This document shows positions 34,301 through 41,107 of a DNA stretch of 64,000 nucleotides, one piece after another; the stretch's first letter is position 1, and every line of letters begins with the position of its first letter. The position numbers were made by a program, and so were the translations under genes. The notes below the pieces were generated by a model, which saw only the letters and a program-made list of their open reading frames with translations, searched no databases and was not told where the DNA came from. Source of the DNA: Ruminococcaceae bacterium FB2012 (lineage in GTDB: Bacteria > Bacillota > Clostridia > Oscillospirales > Ruminococcaceae); assembly GCA_900104495.1 (NCBI GenBank), contig FMXS01000008.1, positions 1 to 64,000 on the forward strand. The letters run 5' to 3'.

Positions 34301-34782
34301 ACGAGGCTATCGCCGAGCAGCAGGGCCTGGAGATACCTCACTCCCCGGAGGACTGCCTTGTGGACATCTCCATCAACGCTTTCATCCCGGAGGACTACAT
34401 CGCGGACCTTCCCCAGCGCATCGACGCCTACCGCAAGATAGCCTCCATTATCACCACGGAGGACAGCCGTGACGTCATCGACGAGCTTATCGACCGCTAC
34501 GGCGACCCGCCTGCCAGCGTGACGGGGCTTGTAAATGTTGCTTTGATAAGGAACATCGCCTCCCGCATAGGCATCCGCGAGATAAGCCAGCAGGGCGACA
34601 AGGTGCTGTTCTTCATGTCGGCGCCGGAGGTGAGCCAGATCAGCGCGCTTATCGGGAAATACGGCAACCGCCTGCGCTTCGCGGAGGGGGAGAAGCCGCA
34701 CATTTCCGTACAGCTGGATAAGGGACAGAAGGCGCTGGCTCTGATGACCGAAGCAGTCCAGCTTTTGGAGAGTTCCCGTTAA
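31321..34782 (+). CDS. mfd: Transcription-repair coupling factor
   Basis: Mfd displaces RNA polymerase stalled at DNA damage and recruits UvrA. The 1153 residues include the UvrB-homology N-terminal part (SREYEHRRIGAL, FAIRGSIVDIFP), the polymerase-interacting CarD-like domain (LSEGDLVVHAMYGIGRFAGI) near 490-510, helicase motif I GDVGFGKTE, motif II DEEQRF (the DEEQ form typical of Mfd/RecG), motif VI QIRGRVGRS and a C-terminal TRCF domain. Length is usual. The ribosome site before ATG 31321 is weak (GAGG). Confidence 0.98.
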   Translation: MNIFTQICTALPFYRELDRALAGGYTPCAVTGLSNIHKALVVLEMSAKQPVLVICDDEAACTRLVSDINELSGSETACLFPAKDLNFAYMEGISREYEHRRIGALSKLSEGKCRIVAASAEAAMQATIPPEKLREYSFTLVQGGEISLSDLTEKLIAAGYSRTEQVEGQAQFAIRGSIVDIFPVSETRPVRMELWGDEIDTVAYFDTESQRRTDAIESITVFPALEIIFPDSETLASRLEELSSSVRGKLTDKIRQHIARDIECVRGGITLTNLDKYYTLAYDRSYTLFDHLGAGSVCVISEYRNCAEHAKAVTAQLREDISLLTEDGIMFKKLEGYAVDFETVINEALKFKSVFMDTFMRQLGEIKLKKLINTDCRQTGVWGGNLSHLEEELKSFTGTGYCVIVLAGSEKTLPIIAQDLRDDGFDARVMSDNSPLVGGVVYLRTGSLSGGFDLPDARCALITQMRSVTVSKKKKRKHKKGEEIGSLSDLSEGDLVVHAMYGIGRFAGIRTLETGGVKKDYISIKYAGTDVLYVPVTQLDLVSRYIGPRDDGNVKLNKLNQVEWNRTRSRVKQAVRDMADELTKLYAERQRAKGFAFSEDSDWQNDFEQRFDYQETDDQLRAVAEIKEDMQKEAPMDRLLCGDVGFGKTEVALRAAFKCILDSKQCAIMCPTTVLAWQHYQTAIKRFEHFPVKVELLSRFRTPKQQQEVIKGLKNGTVDLVIGTHRLVQKDVKFKDLGLAIIDEEQRFGVAHKEKFKEAFRGVDILTLSATPIPRTLNMALSGMRDMSVIEEPPQDRQPIQTYVIEHDDGVIAQAIFKELRRGGQVYYLNNRIETIPAVVMKLQKLLPEARIGSAHGQMSEAELSEIWRQLLDREIDILVCTTIIETGVDVPNVNTLIIEDADRLGLSQLHQIRGRVGRSNRRAFAYLTFRRGKVLSEIANRRLTAIKEFTQFGSGFHIAMRDLEIRGAGSVLSARQHGHMEAVGYDMYLRLLNEAIAEQQGLEIPHSPEDCLVDISINAFIPEDYIADLPQRIDAYRKIASIITTEDSRDVIDELIDRYGDPPASVTGLVNVALIRNIASRIGIREISQQGDKVLFFMSAPEVSQISALIGKYGNRLRFAEGEKPHISVQLDKGQKALALMTEAVQLLESSR

Positions 34783-34785
34783 AAA

Positions 34786-34912
34786 AAGAAGAAAGAATAA
34801 ATAATAATGAATAAAGAATAATTAAGGTATCGCCTCCGGCGATATTGAAAATCGTGCCCGAAGGGCACACCTTATTTATTCTTTATTCTTTCTTCTTTAT
34901 TCTTTATTATTT
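34786..34912. repeat. Multi-hairpin repeat with AT-rich inverted ends (copy B)
   Basis: AAGAAGAAAGAATAA and its complement form the ends. Inside, AAGGT pairs with ACCTT around three hairpins: ATCGCC-TCC-GGCGAT, ATT-GAA-AAT and GTGCCC-GAA-GGGCAC. The layout matches the copy at 28049. It lies directly after mfd and before the sigma factor gene. Confidence 0.7.
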
Positions 34913-34996
34913 AAGCGGCGGTGACAGCTTTATTGTGTTTTCCCCGTGATATGTCCCGGGGAAAGGGTAGTATATAAGTGAAGGGGGGCGAAGCCG

Positions 34997-35557
34997 ATGA
35001 CGGATGACGGCAAGCTGATAGAACTGTTCTTTGAGCGCTCGGAACAGGCAGTGTCGCTGCTGGACGAGAAATACGGGGCGGTGTGCCGCAGGACAGCGCG
35101 GAACATCCTGTCCTCGGAGCAGGACGCCGAGGAGTGCGTCAGCGACGCTTATCTTGCGGTGTGGAACAATATCCCTCCCGAGCGTCCCGACCCGCTTATT
35201 GCCTATCTTCTGAAGATAGTACGGAACCTTTCGCTGAAAAAGCATCGGGCAAATACCGCCCTGAAGCGGCACAGCGGCTACGATGCCGCCCTGGACGAGC
35301 TGTCGGAATGTCTCCCTTCTCCCGAAAGCGCCGACAACGCCCTTGACGCCCGAACTCTCGCCGCTCTTATCGACCGTTTCCTTGAAGGGCTGGACAGGGA
35401 AGAGCGGATGCTTTTCGTGCGCCGCTACTGGTACGGCGACGGCCTCGGGGAGCTGGCAAAGATCTTCGGCATAAGCCGTCACGCCGCCTCGGCGCGTCTT
35501 TACAGAACAAGAGAAAAGTTAAGGATACTTCTGAAAAAGGAGGGCGAGGAAATATGA
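34997..35557 (+). CDS. ECF-type RNA polymerase sigma factor
   Basis: The 186 residues contain sigma region 2 (about 10-75, SSEQDAEECVSDAYLAVWNN with the core-binding helix) and region 4 (about 125-180, LDREERMLFVRRYWYGDGLG then an HTH with ISRHAASARLYRTREKLR). AAGGGGGG precedes the ATG. Its last codons overlap the start of the next gene (ATGA), which encodes a single-helix membrane protein, the classical sigma/anti-sigma arrangement. An 8-bp inverted repeat (TTTCCCCG/CGGGGAAA, 34939-34963) lies in the promoter region. The regulon is unknown. Confidence 0.92.
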   Translation: MTDDGKLIELFFERSEQAVSLLDEKYGAVCRRTARNILSSEQDAEECVSDAYLAVWNNIPPERPDPLIAYLLKIVRNLSLKKHRANTALKRHSGYDAALDELSECLPSPESADNALDARTLAALIDRFLEGLDREERMLFVRRYWYGDGLGELAKIFGISRHAASARLYRTREKLRILLKKEGEEI

Positions 35558-36849
35558 AAAAGTACAGAGAACTTACAGCCGAAGCCGTGGGCCTTATAGA
35601 TGACCGCTTCATCGCAGAGGCCGCGGACTTTTCCCCCCGCAGGATAAAGCTCCGGGGACTTCACGCAGGACTTGCCGCTGCCTGCCTTATCATCGCCGCC
35701 GCTGTCGGAGTGATCGCCGTCAGAGCGGTGAGAGCTCAAAAGGCCGACCGTGAGCAGGCCGGGAACATTTCCGCAGTGCAGACCGAAAGCATCCTCCCCC
35801 GGCCCTACGAACTGGGCATCAGCGCCAACGAAACTGCCGTCATCTGGCCCTGGGAGTACATGACGGAGTTTGAACGGTACGGTGAAGCAGAGCTTGACGG
35901 TGAAAGTTACTGCCGTTTTTCGGGCCTTGCCAGAGACTATGCCCCGATATCGGACAGCGTCATCGGAGAAAACCTCGGCAAATGTACGCTTAAAGGATAC
36001 GACGAATACACCATACAGGATCACACTGCACCGACCCACACCGAACAGCGAGACGCCTTCGCCGTCAAGGGTGCGGACAAGGCTATGCTTATCGCCGTTA
36101 AGCTGGATAAGGGATATGCCCTTTACCGTTCGGCAAACAATGCTTTTTACAGCATCCCGCCTTACAGCAGCACCACCTTCGGGGAAATGGCATCCCGGCT
36201 CGGCCTTATCGGAAGGACGGAGTTCACCCACTTTGCCGAATACGACGGCGATACTCTCATCGGAGATTATTCCGTTACCGAAGGAAAACAGCTTTTCGAT
36301 ATGCTGTTTGAAAGCGAAGAGATCCGGGACGCTTACCTCGGCGCGGTGGGAACGGCAGAGCCATCCGGACGCAAACTTGTCCTGTTCATGGACTGCCCCG
36401 ACTACGGCATAGATAACTATGTTTTCCACATTTACGAAAACGGATATGTTTCGACCAATTTCCTCAACTACGGCATAGAGTTCAAGATAGGCAGCGAGTC
36501 CGCCCGTAAGATCATTGCCTTCGCAAAGGAACATTCTTCCCCCGCCGAGCCGGTGTCCCGCGGGAATTATATCATCGGCGGCAGAGTCACCGAGATCGGC
36601 GACGGCTATGTCAGGATCGACGACTCCGTCCTCTTTAAGGACCAAAGCCGGGGAATGGTCTTCACCGTCCCCACGGACGATCTGCGCATCCGCCGCTGTA
36701 TGGAATTCTCCCCCAAGCCGGAGGTAGGTGACACCGTGGCGGTGCTTATAGATCACGGCAGCGTCACCGCCGACGGCGTGGTTTCCGGCGCATATGACCT
36801 TGTTCAAGCCCTCCTCACCGAAGAGGGCGGGCTGTATATTCCGGAGTGA
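35554..36849 (+). CDS. Probable anti-sigma factor, single-pass membrane protein
   Basis: The 431 residues have a cytoplasmic N-terminus of about 35 residues (YRELTAEAVGLIDDRFIAEA), one transmembrane helix (about 37-58, HAGLAAACLIIAAAVGVIAV) and a large extracytoplasmic part. Short cytoplasmic segments of this kind bind ECF sigma factors in clostridia. The outside portion is unfamiliar; its last 85 residues (GNYIIGGRVTEIGDGYVRID then VPTDDLRIRR) look like a small beta-barrel. There is no recognised carbohydrate-binding module, unlike RsgI-type sensors. The role is inferred from the 4-base overlap with the sigma gene. Confidence 0.75.
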   Translation: MKKYRELTAEAVGLIDDRFIAEAADFSPRRIKLRGLHAGLAAACLIIAAAVGVIAVRAVRAQKADREQAGNISAVQTESILPRPYELGISANETAVIWPWEYMTEFERYGEAELDGESYCRFSGLARDYAPISDSVIGENLGKCTLKGYDEYTIQDHTAPTHTEQRDAFAVKGADKAMLIAVKLDKGYALYRSANNAFYSIPPYSSTTFGEMASRLGLIGRTEFTHFAEYDGDTLIGDYSVTEGKQLFDMLFESEEIRDAYLGAVGTAEPSGRKLVLFMDCPDYGIDNYVFHIYENGYVSTNFLNYGIEFKIGSESARKIIAFAKEHSSPAEPVSRGNYIIGGRVTEIGDGYVRIDDSVLFKDQSRGMVFTVPTDDLRIRRCMEFSPKPEVGDTVAVLIDHGSVTADGVVSGAYDLVQALLTEEGGLYIPE

Positions 36850-36859
36850 GTTTCCCCCC

Positions 36860-36888
36860 TTGATTATTCTCCCGAAGCGTGCTATAAT
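36860..36888 (+). promoter_or_regulatory. Promoter of rpiB
   Basis: -35 TTGATT (36860-36865), 17-base spacer, -10 TATAAT (36883-36888). Confidence 0.75.
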
Positions 36889-36941
36889 AGTATCTGACAG
36901 CACAGCGCATAAGCGCTTATCACGAAACGGAGGAAATGAAA

Positions 36942-37385
36942 ATGAAAATAGCCATAGGAAACGATCACGCCGCCCCGGAGCTTAAACTGGCGGTAAAGGC
37001 GCATCTTGAGGAAAAAGGATTTGAGGTCACGGACATGGGCTGCGCTCCCGGCGAGAGGTGCGACTATCCCGACGTCGCCGTGGCGGTTTGTGAGAAGGTC
37101 ACGGGCGGGGAGTGCGATATGGGCATACTTATCTGCGGCACCGGCCTGGGGATGTCCTACGCGGCCAACAAGGTGCGGGGCATAAGGGCGGCTTGCTGCT
37201 CCGACCAGTTCTCGGCGCGTCTTTCCCGTGAGCACAACGACGCCAACGTGCTTTGCTTCGGCGCGAGAGTAGTAGGCGAAGGCACGGCCTTCGACCTTGT
37301 GGATGCCTTCACCTCCACGCCCTTCTCCGGCGACGAGCGTCATCAGAGAAGGATAGATAAGATCACGGCGATAGAAGGGCGCTGA
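36942..37385 (+). CDS. rpiB: Ribose-5-phosphate isomerase B
   Basis: RpiB interconverts ribose-5-phosphate and ribulose-5-phosphate in the pentose phosphate pathway. The 147 residues show KIAIGNDHAAPELK (active-site Asp-His), CGTGLGMSYAANKVRGIRAA (phosphate loop, near 66-85) and SREHNDANVLCFGARVVG. ATG 36942 is preferred to ATG 36936 because GGAGG at 36929-36933 is 8 bases away, and family members begin MKIAIG. RpiB-like proteins can also be sugar isomerase subunits (LacA/LacB), but the sequence is closer to RpiB. Confidence 0.92.
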   Translation: MKIAIGNDHAAPELKLAVKAHLEEKGFEVTDMGCAPGERCDYPDVAVAVCEKVTGGECDMGILICGTGLGMSYAANKVRGIRAACCSDQFSARLSREHNDANVLCFGARVVGEGTAFDLVDAFTSTPFSGDERHQRRIDKITAIEGR

Positions 37386-37426
37386 GCGTTGGCGGAGTTA
37401 CGGCAATATATGGAGGAACGGACTGT

Positions 37427-38959
37427 ATGCTAAAACGGTTTTTGAGCCTGTTTGCTGCTTTCGGATTGAGCATTGCTGCTTTTAGCGTTGATGTTGAAGC
37501 GGCTCAGATAATAAAGAAGTATAAAAATCTGACGTATGAGATATACGGAGAAGAGATCATAATTCGAGGATATGATGAAGGTTCATCCGAGATCAATATC
37601 CCGAACACGATCGACGGCCTGCCCGTAACTCAAATTGCAAAACTGACAGATTTCAGCTATAAGAACAAGTCTGTTAAATCTGTGACTTTGCCTAAATATC
37701 TTCGCACTGTTGATGCCTATGCATTTATGAATTGCGGAATGAAGAGTATATCCATGCCTGATACTGTTACCAAGATCGGGAACAGCGCTTTTTCTGATTG
37801 CGATGAACTCTCTTATGTAAGATTAAGCAATAAACTTGAATCTATTCCGGAGATGTGTTTCAGAAACGATGATGCGCTTTCATCTCTCTACATCGGAAAA
37901 AGTGTTAAAAGCATCGGCTGGCAGTCTTTTTACGGATGCGGTTCCCTGACAGAGGCCGTTATTCCGGCAAGCTGCGAGAAAATACATAATGATGCGTTCA
38001 ATGAATGCCGTGCTTTGGAAAGTATTACGATACTTAATCCCGAAATGAAATATGACGACTGGTCTTATCTGAAGCCGTATGGTTACTATAATTTTGGCAA
38101 CACCGTAGATAAAAACCTTATCGTTTATTGCTATGAAGGTTCAACGACCGAGGAATACTGCAAAAGCGTCGGGCTGAAATATAAATTCATCAAAGGAATT
38201 AAAGATGCTTCAATATCTATCCCATGCGCTTCCTACACTTACCGCGGCCGCGGCATCAAGCCTACGGTCACCGTCAAGGACTCGTCCGGCAAAAAGCTCA
38301 CCAAAGGCACCGACTATACTGTTTCATATTCCAACAATACTAACGTTGGCACGGCAACGATCACTGTTACCGGCAAGGGTGCGTATACCGGCACGCTGAA
38401 AAAGACCTTCAAAATAAAACCCCTCGATCTTTCGTCGAGCTATGCGAAGGTCAGCATCCCGTATTCGAGCTATACCTATTCCGGCAGTGAGATAAAGCCC
38501 AAGGTCACCGTTAAATTCAAGGACGGCGATGTTATCCCTGCCTCTGATTTCACGCTTTCATATTCCAACAACGTCAAGGTCGGGACGGCGGCGATCACCG
38601 TCAAGGGCAAGGGCTCCAACGTGACGGGCACTTATAAAAAGACCTTCGTTGTCAAGCCCGCCAAGAACGAGATCACCAGTCTTACCTCCACTAAGGGAGC
38701 CTTCAAGGTCAGCTGGAAGAAGGGCACAGCCGGCACCGTCGGCTATCAGGTGCAGTACTCCACCGACAAGAATTTCAAGACCAATGTCCACAGCTACACC
38801 TCGACGAAGCTCTCCGACCTCTCCGAGAATTTCTCCAAGGTGCCGAAAACGGGGGAGACCTGGTATGTCAAGGTACGCTCCTTCTACACCAAGGACGGCA
38901 AAGCAAGCTCCACGCGCTACGGCAATTACAGCGCGGTGAAGTCCGTAAAGATAAAGTAA
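37427..38959 (+). CDS. Secreted BspA-type LRR protein with Ig-like and fibronectin-like domains
   Basis: The 510 residues start with a signal peptide (to about 25), then five or six LRR_5-type repeats (about 45-240; GLPVTQIAKLTDFSYKNKSV is the first). Two similar beta-sandwich repeats of about 80 residues follow (SIPCASYTYRGRGIKPTVTV and SIPYSSYTYSGSEIKPKVTV), and a fibronectin type III-like end (about 415-510). No anchor or dockerin is seen, so it may be released or held by interactions. The first 780 bases are clearly more AT-rich, with different codon choice, than the second half and the neighbours, suggesting a mosaic gene or transfer of the LRR part. Function is probably adhesion. Confidence 0.85.
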   Translation: MLKRFLSLFAAFGLSIAAFSVDVEAAQIIKKYKNLTYEIYGEEIIIRGYDEGSSEINIPNTIDGLPVTQIAKLTDFSYKNKSVKSVTLPKYLRTVDAYAFMNCGMKSISMPDTVTKIGNSAFSDCDELSYVRLSNKLESIPEMCFRNDDALSSLYIGKSVKSIGWQSFYGCGSLTEAVIPASCEKIHNDAFNECRALESITILNPEMKYDDWSYLKPYGYYNFGNTVDKNLIVYCYEGSTTEEYCKSVGLKYKFIKGIKDASISIPCASYTYRGRGIKPTVTVKDSSGKKLTKGTDYTVSYSNNTNVGTATITVTGKGAYTGTLKKTFKIKPLDLSSSYAKVSIPYSSYTYSGSEIKPKVTVKFKDGDVIPASDFTLSYSNNVKVGTAAITVKGKGSNVTGTYKKTFVVKPAKNEITSLTSTKGAFKVSWKKGTAGTVGYQVQYSTDKNFKTNVHSYTSTKLSDLSENFSKVPKTGETWYVKVRSFYTKDGKASSTRYGNYSAVKSVKIK

Positions 38960-38985
38960 GCTCCCGCAAGGAAACAAACCAAAAC

Positions 38986-39017
38986 AGCCGGACGTATCAC
39001 AAGATACGTCCGGCTTT
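38986..39017 (+). terminator. Terminator after the LRR gene
   Basis: AGCCGGACGTATC-ACAA-GATACGTCCGGCT followed by TTC. A perfect 13-bp stem with a weak T-tract. Confidence 0.8.
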
Positions 39018-39069
39018 CATATTATGTTATAGGTTATGTTATAGGCCGGGGTCGTGCTATCAGCCTCGG

Positions 39070-39546
39070 TCACAGCTCGACGTGGCTGCACAGGATGCCC
39101 CGGGGAGTTATGTCGATGAATGCGTAGCAGGGGCGGCGGCCGTCCCGGGGGAGAGCGGCGCTGCCGGGGTTAAGTATGTGTACCCCGTCGTAGTATTCGT
39201 AGAAGCGGGTGTGGGTGTGGGCAAAGAGAGCGATCTGAGCATCGACTTCCTTGGCCTTGTAAAAGACTCTTTCCACCGTGTACTTCACGCCCCAGTTGTG
39301 TCCGTGGGTGAAGAACACCTTGGTGCCTTCGGCGTCATAGACCCCGAAATCCGGCGCAGAGGAGGAATAGTCGCAGTTACCTGCCACATTCAGGATAGTC
39401 TTGTCGGGATAGGCCTTGCGCATACGGTCAAGGTCGGTCTCGCCGTCACCGAGGAAGATAAACACGGGGGCGTCCTCGTTGCGGGCAAAGATCTCCTTCA
39501 CCGCCCGGTAATTGCCGTGAGAATCGGCAAAGACTATTATCCGCAC
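39070..39546 (-). CDS. YfcE/MJ0936-type metallophosphoesterase
   Basis: The 158 residues have the calcineurin-like metal motifs in order: DSHGN (8-12), GDGETD (about 33), GNCD (about 57), FTHGHNWG (about 79) and FAHTHTRFY (about 107). Small single-domain members hydrolyse phosphodiesters such as cyclic nucleotides in vitro; the natural substrate is unknown. Start GTG 39546 follows GGAGGGGTG. It is divergent from the small-gene cluster. Confidence 0.92.
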   Translation of the reverse strand: MRIIVFADSHGNYRAVKEIFARNEDAPVFIFLGDGETDLDRMRKAYPDKTILNVAGNCDYSSSAPDFGVYDAEGTKVFFTHGHNWGVKYTVERVFYKAKEVDAQIALFAHTHTRFYEYYDGVHILNPGSAALPRDGRRPCYAFIDITPRGILCSHVEL

Positions 39547-39632
39547 TTACACCCCTCCCTATTGAATTTGTTCTATCTTCTATTATTATAACATAAATTT
39601 TAATATATGCAATAGGAAAAGGAGAATTTTTT

Positions 39633-39884
39633 ATGAGCAATTTTAAAAATCCGGACAGCAAAGCGGTGTCTGCGCTGCTGAGCCTGGCGGCGTCGAAGTT
39701 CGGGACCACTCCGGAGCAGCTGGAGGCCATGCTGAAAAGCGGAAAAGCCGACCGGGCGGTGAGCGGTCTGCCGAAGGACCAGCAGGATAAGCTGAGGGCG
39801 GCCCTTGCGGACCCCGAGGCCGCAAAAAAGGTGCTTTCGTCGCCGCAGGCAAGGTCGCTTATGGAAAAGCTGAAAAAGAAGTGA
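39633..39884 (+). CDS. Small helical protein of unknown function (cluster gene 1)
   Basis: The 83 residues (MSNFKNPDSKAVSALLSLAA onward) are predicted helical, with no membrane segment, Ala/Lys/Leu-rich and ending in LMEKLKKK. AAAAGGAG precedes the ATG. It heads a compact three-gene unit: the next gene begins 7 bases later. I do not recognise a domain. The coding bias matches the surrounding genes and the spacing is tight, so it is very likely a real gene. Confidence 0.75.
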   Translation: MSNFKNPDSKAVSALLSLAASKFGTTPEQLEAMLKSGKADRAVSGLPKDQQDKLRAALADPEAAKKVLSSPQARSLMEKLKKK

Positions 39885-39891
39885 TGCACTT

Positions 39892-40251
39892 ATGGACGAT
39901 CTGATGGAAAAGCTGCAAAGCGTACTCAACGACAAGGAGAGTATGCAGCAGATCCGGGAACTGGCGGATATGCTGGGGGGCGGGCAGGAGAAGCCGCAGT
40001 CCCCGCCGGAGGGAGCGCCCCCGGAGGGCCTGCCCTTTGACATCACGAAGCTGATGCAGCTCCAAGGGGCGATGTCCCAGGCAGGCAAGGGGGACAAGAA
40101 CATCGCCCTGCTGACGGCGCTGCGTCCGCTGCTGAAGGAAGAAAACCAGGTCAAGCTCGACCGTGTTATAAAACTGTTCCGGCTGATGGCGCTCTGGCCG
40201 GTGCTGAAGGAGAGCGGCCTGCTCGGAGGGGATCTGTTTGGCGGACTTTAA
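39892..40251 (+). CDS. Small protein of unknown function (cluster gene 2)
   Basis: The 119 residues start MDDLMEKLQSVLNDKESMQQ. They have a Gly/Pro/Glu-rich hinge (GGGQEKPQSPPEGAPPEG, about 29-47) between two helical parts. The second (LLTALRPLLKEENQVKLDRV) is amphipathic, then a more hydrophobic end (MALWPVLKESGLLGGDLFGG). It overlaps the next gene by 14 bases. The pattern is reminiscent of small conserved proteins seen in Clostridia, but I cannot name a family or function. Confidence 0.72.
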   Translation: MDDLMEKLQSVLNDKESMQQIRELADMLGGGQEKPQSPPEGAPPEGLPFDITKLMQLQGAMSQAGKGDKNIALLTALRPLLKEENQVKLDRVIKLFRLMALWPVLKESGLLGGDLFGGL

Positions 40252-40543
40252 CGAAAAGGACCTGAACACCATGCGTCAGGACGCGCTGCGGCGGATGCGG
40301 GAGATGCAGCGCAGGGCTATGCCCCGTCCGCCGGAAGAGGGGCCGTCTCCCAAGCCTCGGGAGGGGAGCACCTTCCCGCTGTTGGGGGCCCTCGCCGGCG
40401 GTGAGCGGGGGAGCAGGACCTTTAACATAGGCGGCATGGCGATAGACGAAGAGAAGGCGATGATCGCCATGCTCATTTACATACTTTACAAACAGGGTGC
40501 GGACATCAAGCTGCTGCTGGCGCTGGGGTATCTGCTGATGTGA
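40238..40543 (+). CDS. Small protein of unknown function (cluster gene 3)
   Basis: The 101 residues begin at TTG 40238, chosen because GGAGGG (40225-40230) lies 7 bases upstream inside the preceding gene. The N-terminal half is polar, Arg/Pro-rich (RRMREMQRRAMPRPPEEGPS). The C-terminal 35 residues are hydrophobic and helical (EEKAMIAMLIYILYKQGADI then KLLLALGYLL) and could lie in or on the membrane. The three gene products together look like subunits of one small assembly, which is inference. Confidence 0.7.
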   Translation: MADFNEKDLNTMRQDALRRMREMQRRAMPRPPEEGPSPKPREGSTFPLLGALAGGERGSRTFNIGGMAIDEEKAMIAMLIYILYKQGADIKLLLALGYLLM

Positions 40544-40576
40544 TAGCGGCGGGGCTGAACGAAGTTGTAAGCCCAA

Positions 40577-40608
40577 ACGCGAAGCGCATTCCGCAGTCCG
40601 GGGCGCGT
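40577..40608. repeat. Short hairpin repeat after the small-gene cluster
   Basis: ACGCGAAGCGCATTCCGCAG begins an element closed by CGCGT. It matches AACCGCGAAGCGAGTTCCGC at 50246-50265 with few changes, so it belongs to the dispersed repeats. Confidence 0.45.
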
Positions 40609-40893
40609 CAGCGACGACGCCCGCCGCCGCCCATAAGCGCACCGAATATGGGTCCCGTTCCCGCGATGTTCAGAAGCTGTATCAGCAAAGCCTTCCGGGT
40701 CTTTACCGGCATAAAATCGACCCCGTCGTTTTCGGAGACCGCAGGTGTCACGCGGTCATCGGGATCTCAAGCCTCCGGGCCCCTTATCTTCCCGATATAC
40801 CCTATGTATGCAAAAAGCGCTCACATAAACCAACGGTGCGAATGTGAGTGCTGTTAATATTACACAACCTCCGATAAGACATACTGCAAACAT
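40608..40893 (-). pseudogene. Remnant of a cstA-type peptide/pyruvate transporter gene
   Basis: From ATG 40893, behind AAAGGAGG, a 45-codon frame encodes one hydrophobic helix (MFAVCLIGGCVILTALTFAP) and stops at 40756. The neighbouring frame carries ALFAYIGYIGKIRGPEA, a stop, then DPDDRVTPAVSENDGVDFMP and VKTRKALLIQLLNIAGTGPI FGALMGG, to a stop at 40608-40610. That is the conserved N-terminal pattern of clostridial CstA (DGVDFxP...NIAGTGPIxGA). Only about 85 codons of the first 15 percent survive, with a frameshift, an internal stop and loss of everything downstream. The intact ribosome site means a short membrane peptide might still be made. Confidence 0.65.
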
Positions 40894-41044
40894 AGATCCT
40901 TCCTCCTTTCTGTTTGTATTTGTTTTTGTTGTTTTCCTTTTCTTTGACTACATTATACCACACCGAACAGGACAACACCCGGACAAAAAACAGGCTTTTT
41001 GAAAAAACTTGAAAAAATCTTTTGTTCTGTGATATGCACAAAAA

Positions 41045-41073
41045 ACAGCGTCCTGCTTTGTGCAGAACGCTGT
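41045..41073 (-). terminator. Terminator of the VanY/decarboxylase gene
   Basis: On the minus strand ACAGCGT-TCTGC-ACAAA-GCAGG-ACGCTGT is followed by TTTTTTG. Confidence 0.85.
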
Positions 41074-41107
41074 ATATATGTGTTGCTTCGGATAAATGCT
41101 GTGAAGA

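Noticed and set aside
40166..40642. Long minus-strand frame over the small-gene cluster
   Set aside because: It is antisense to cluster gene 3, whose frame has the better ribosome site and composition, and shows no family pattern.
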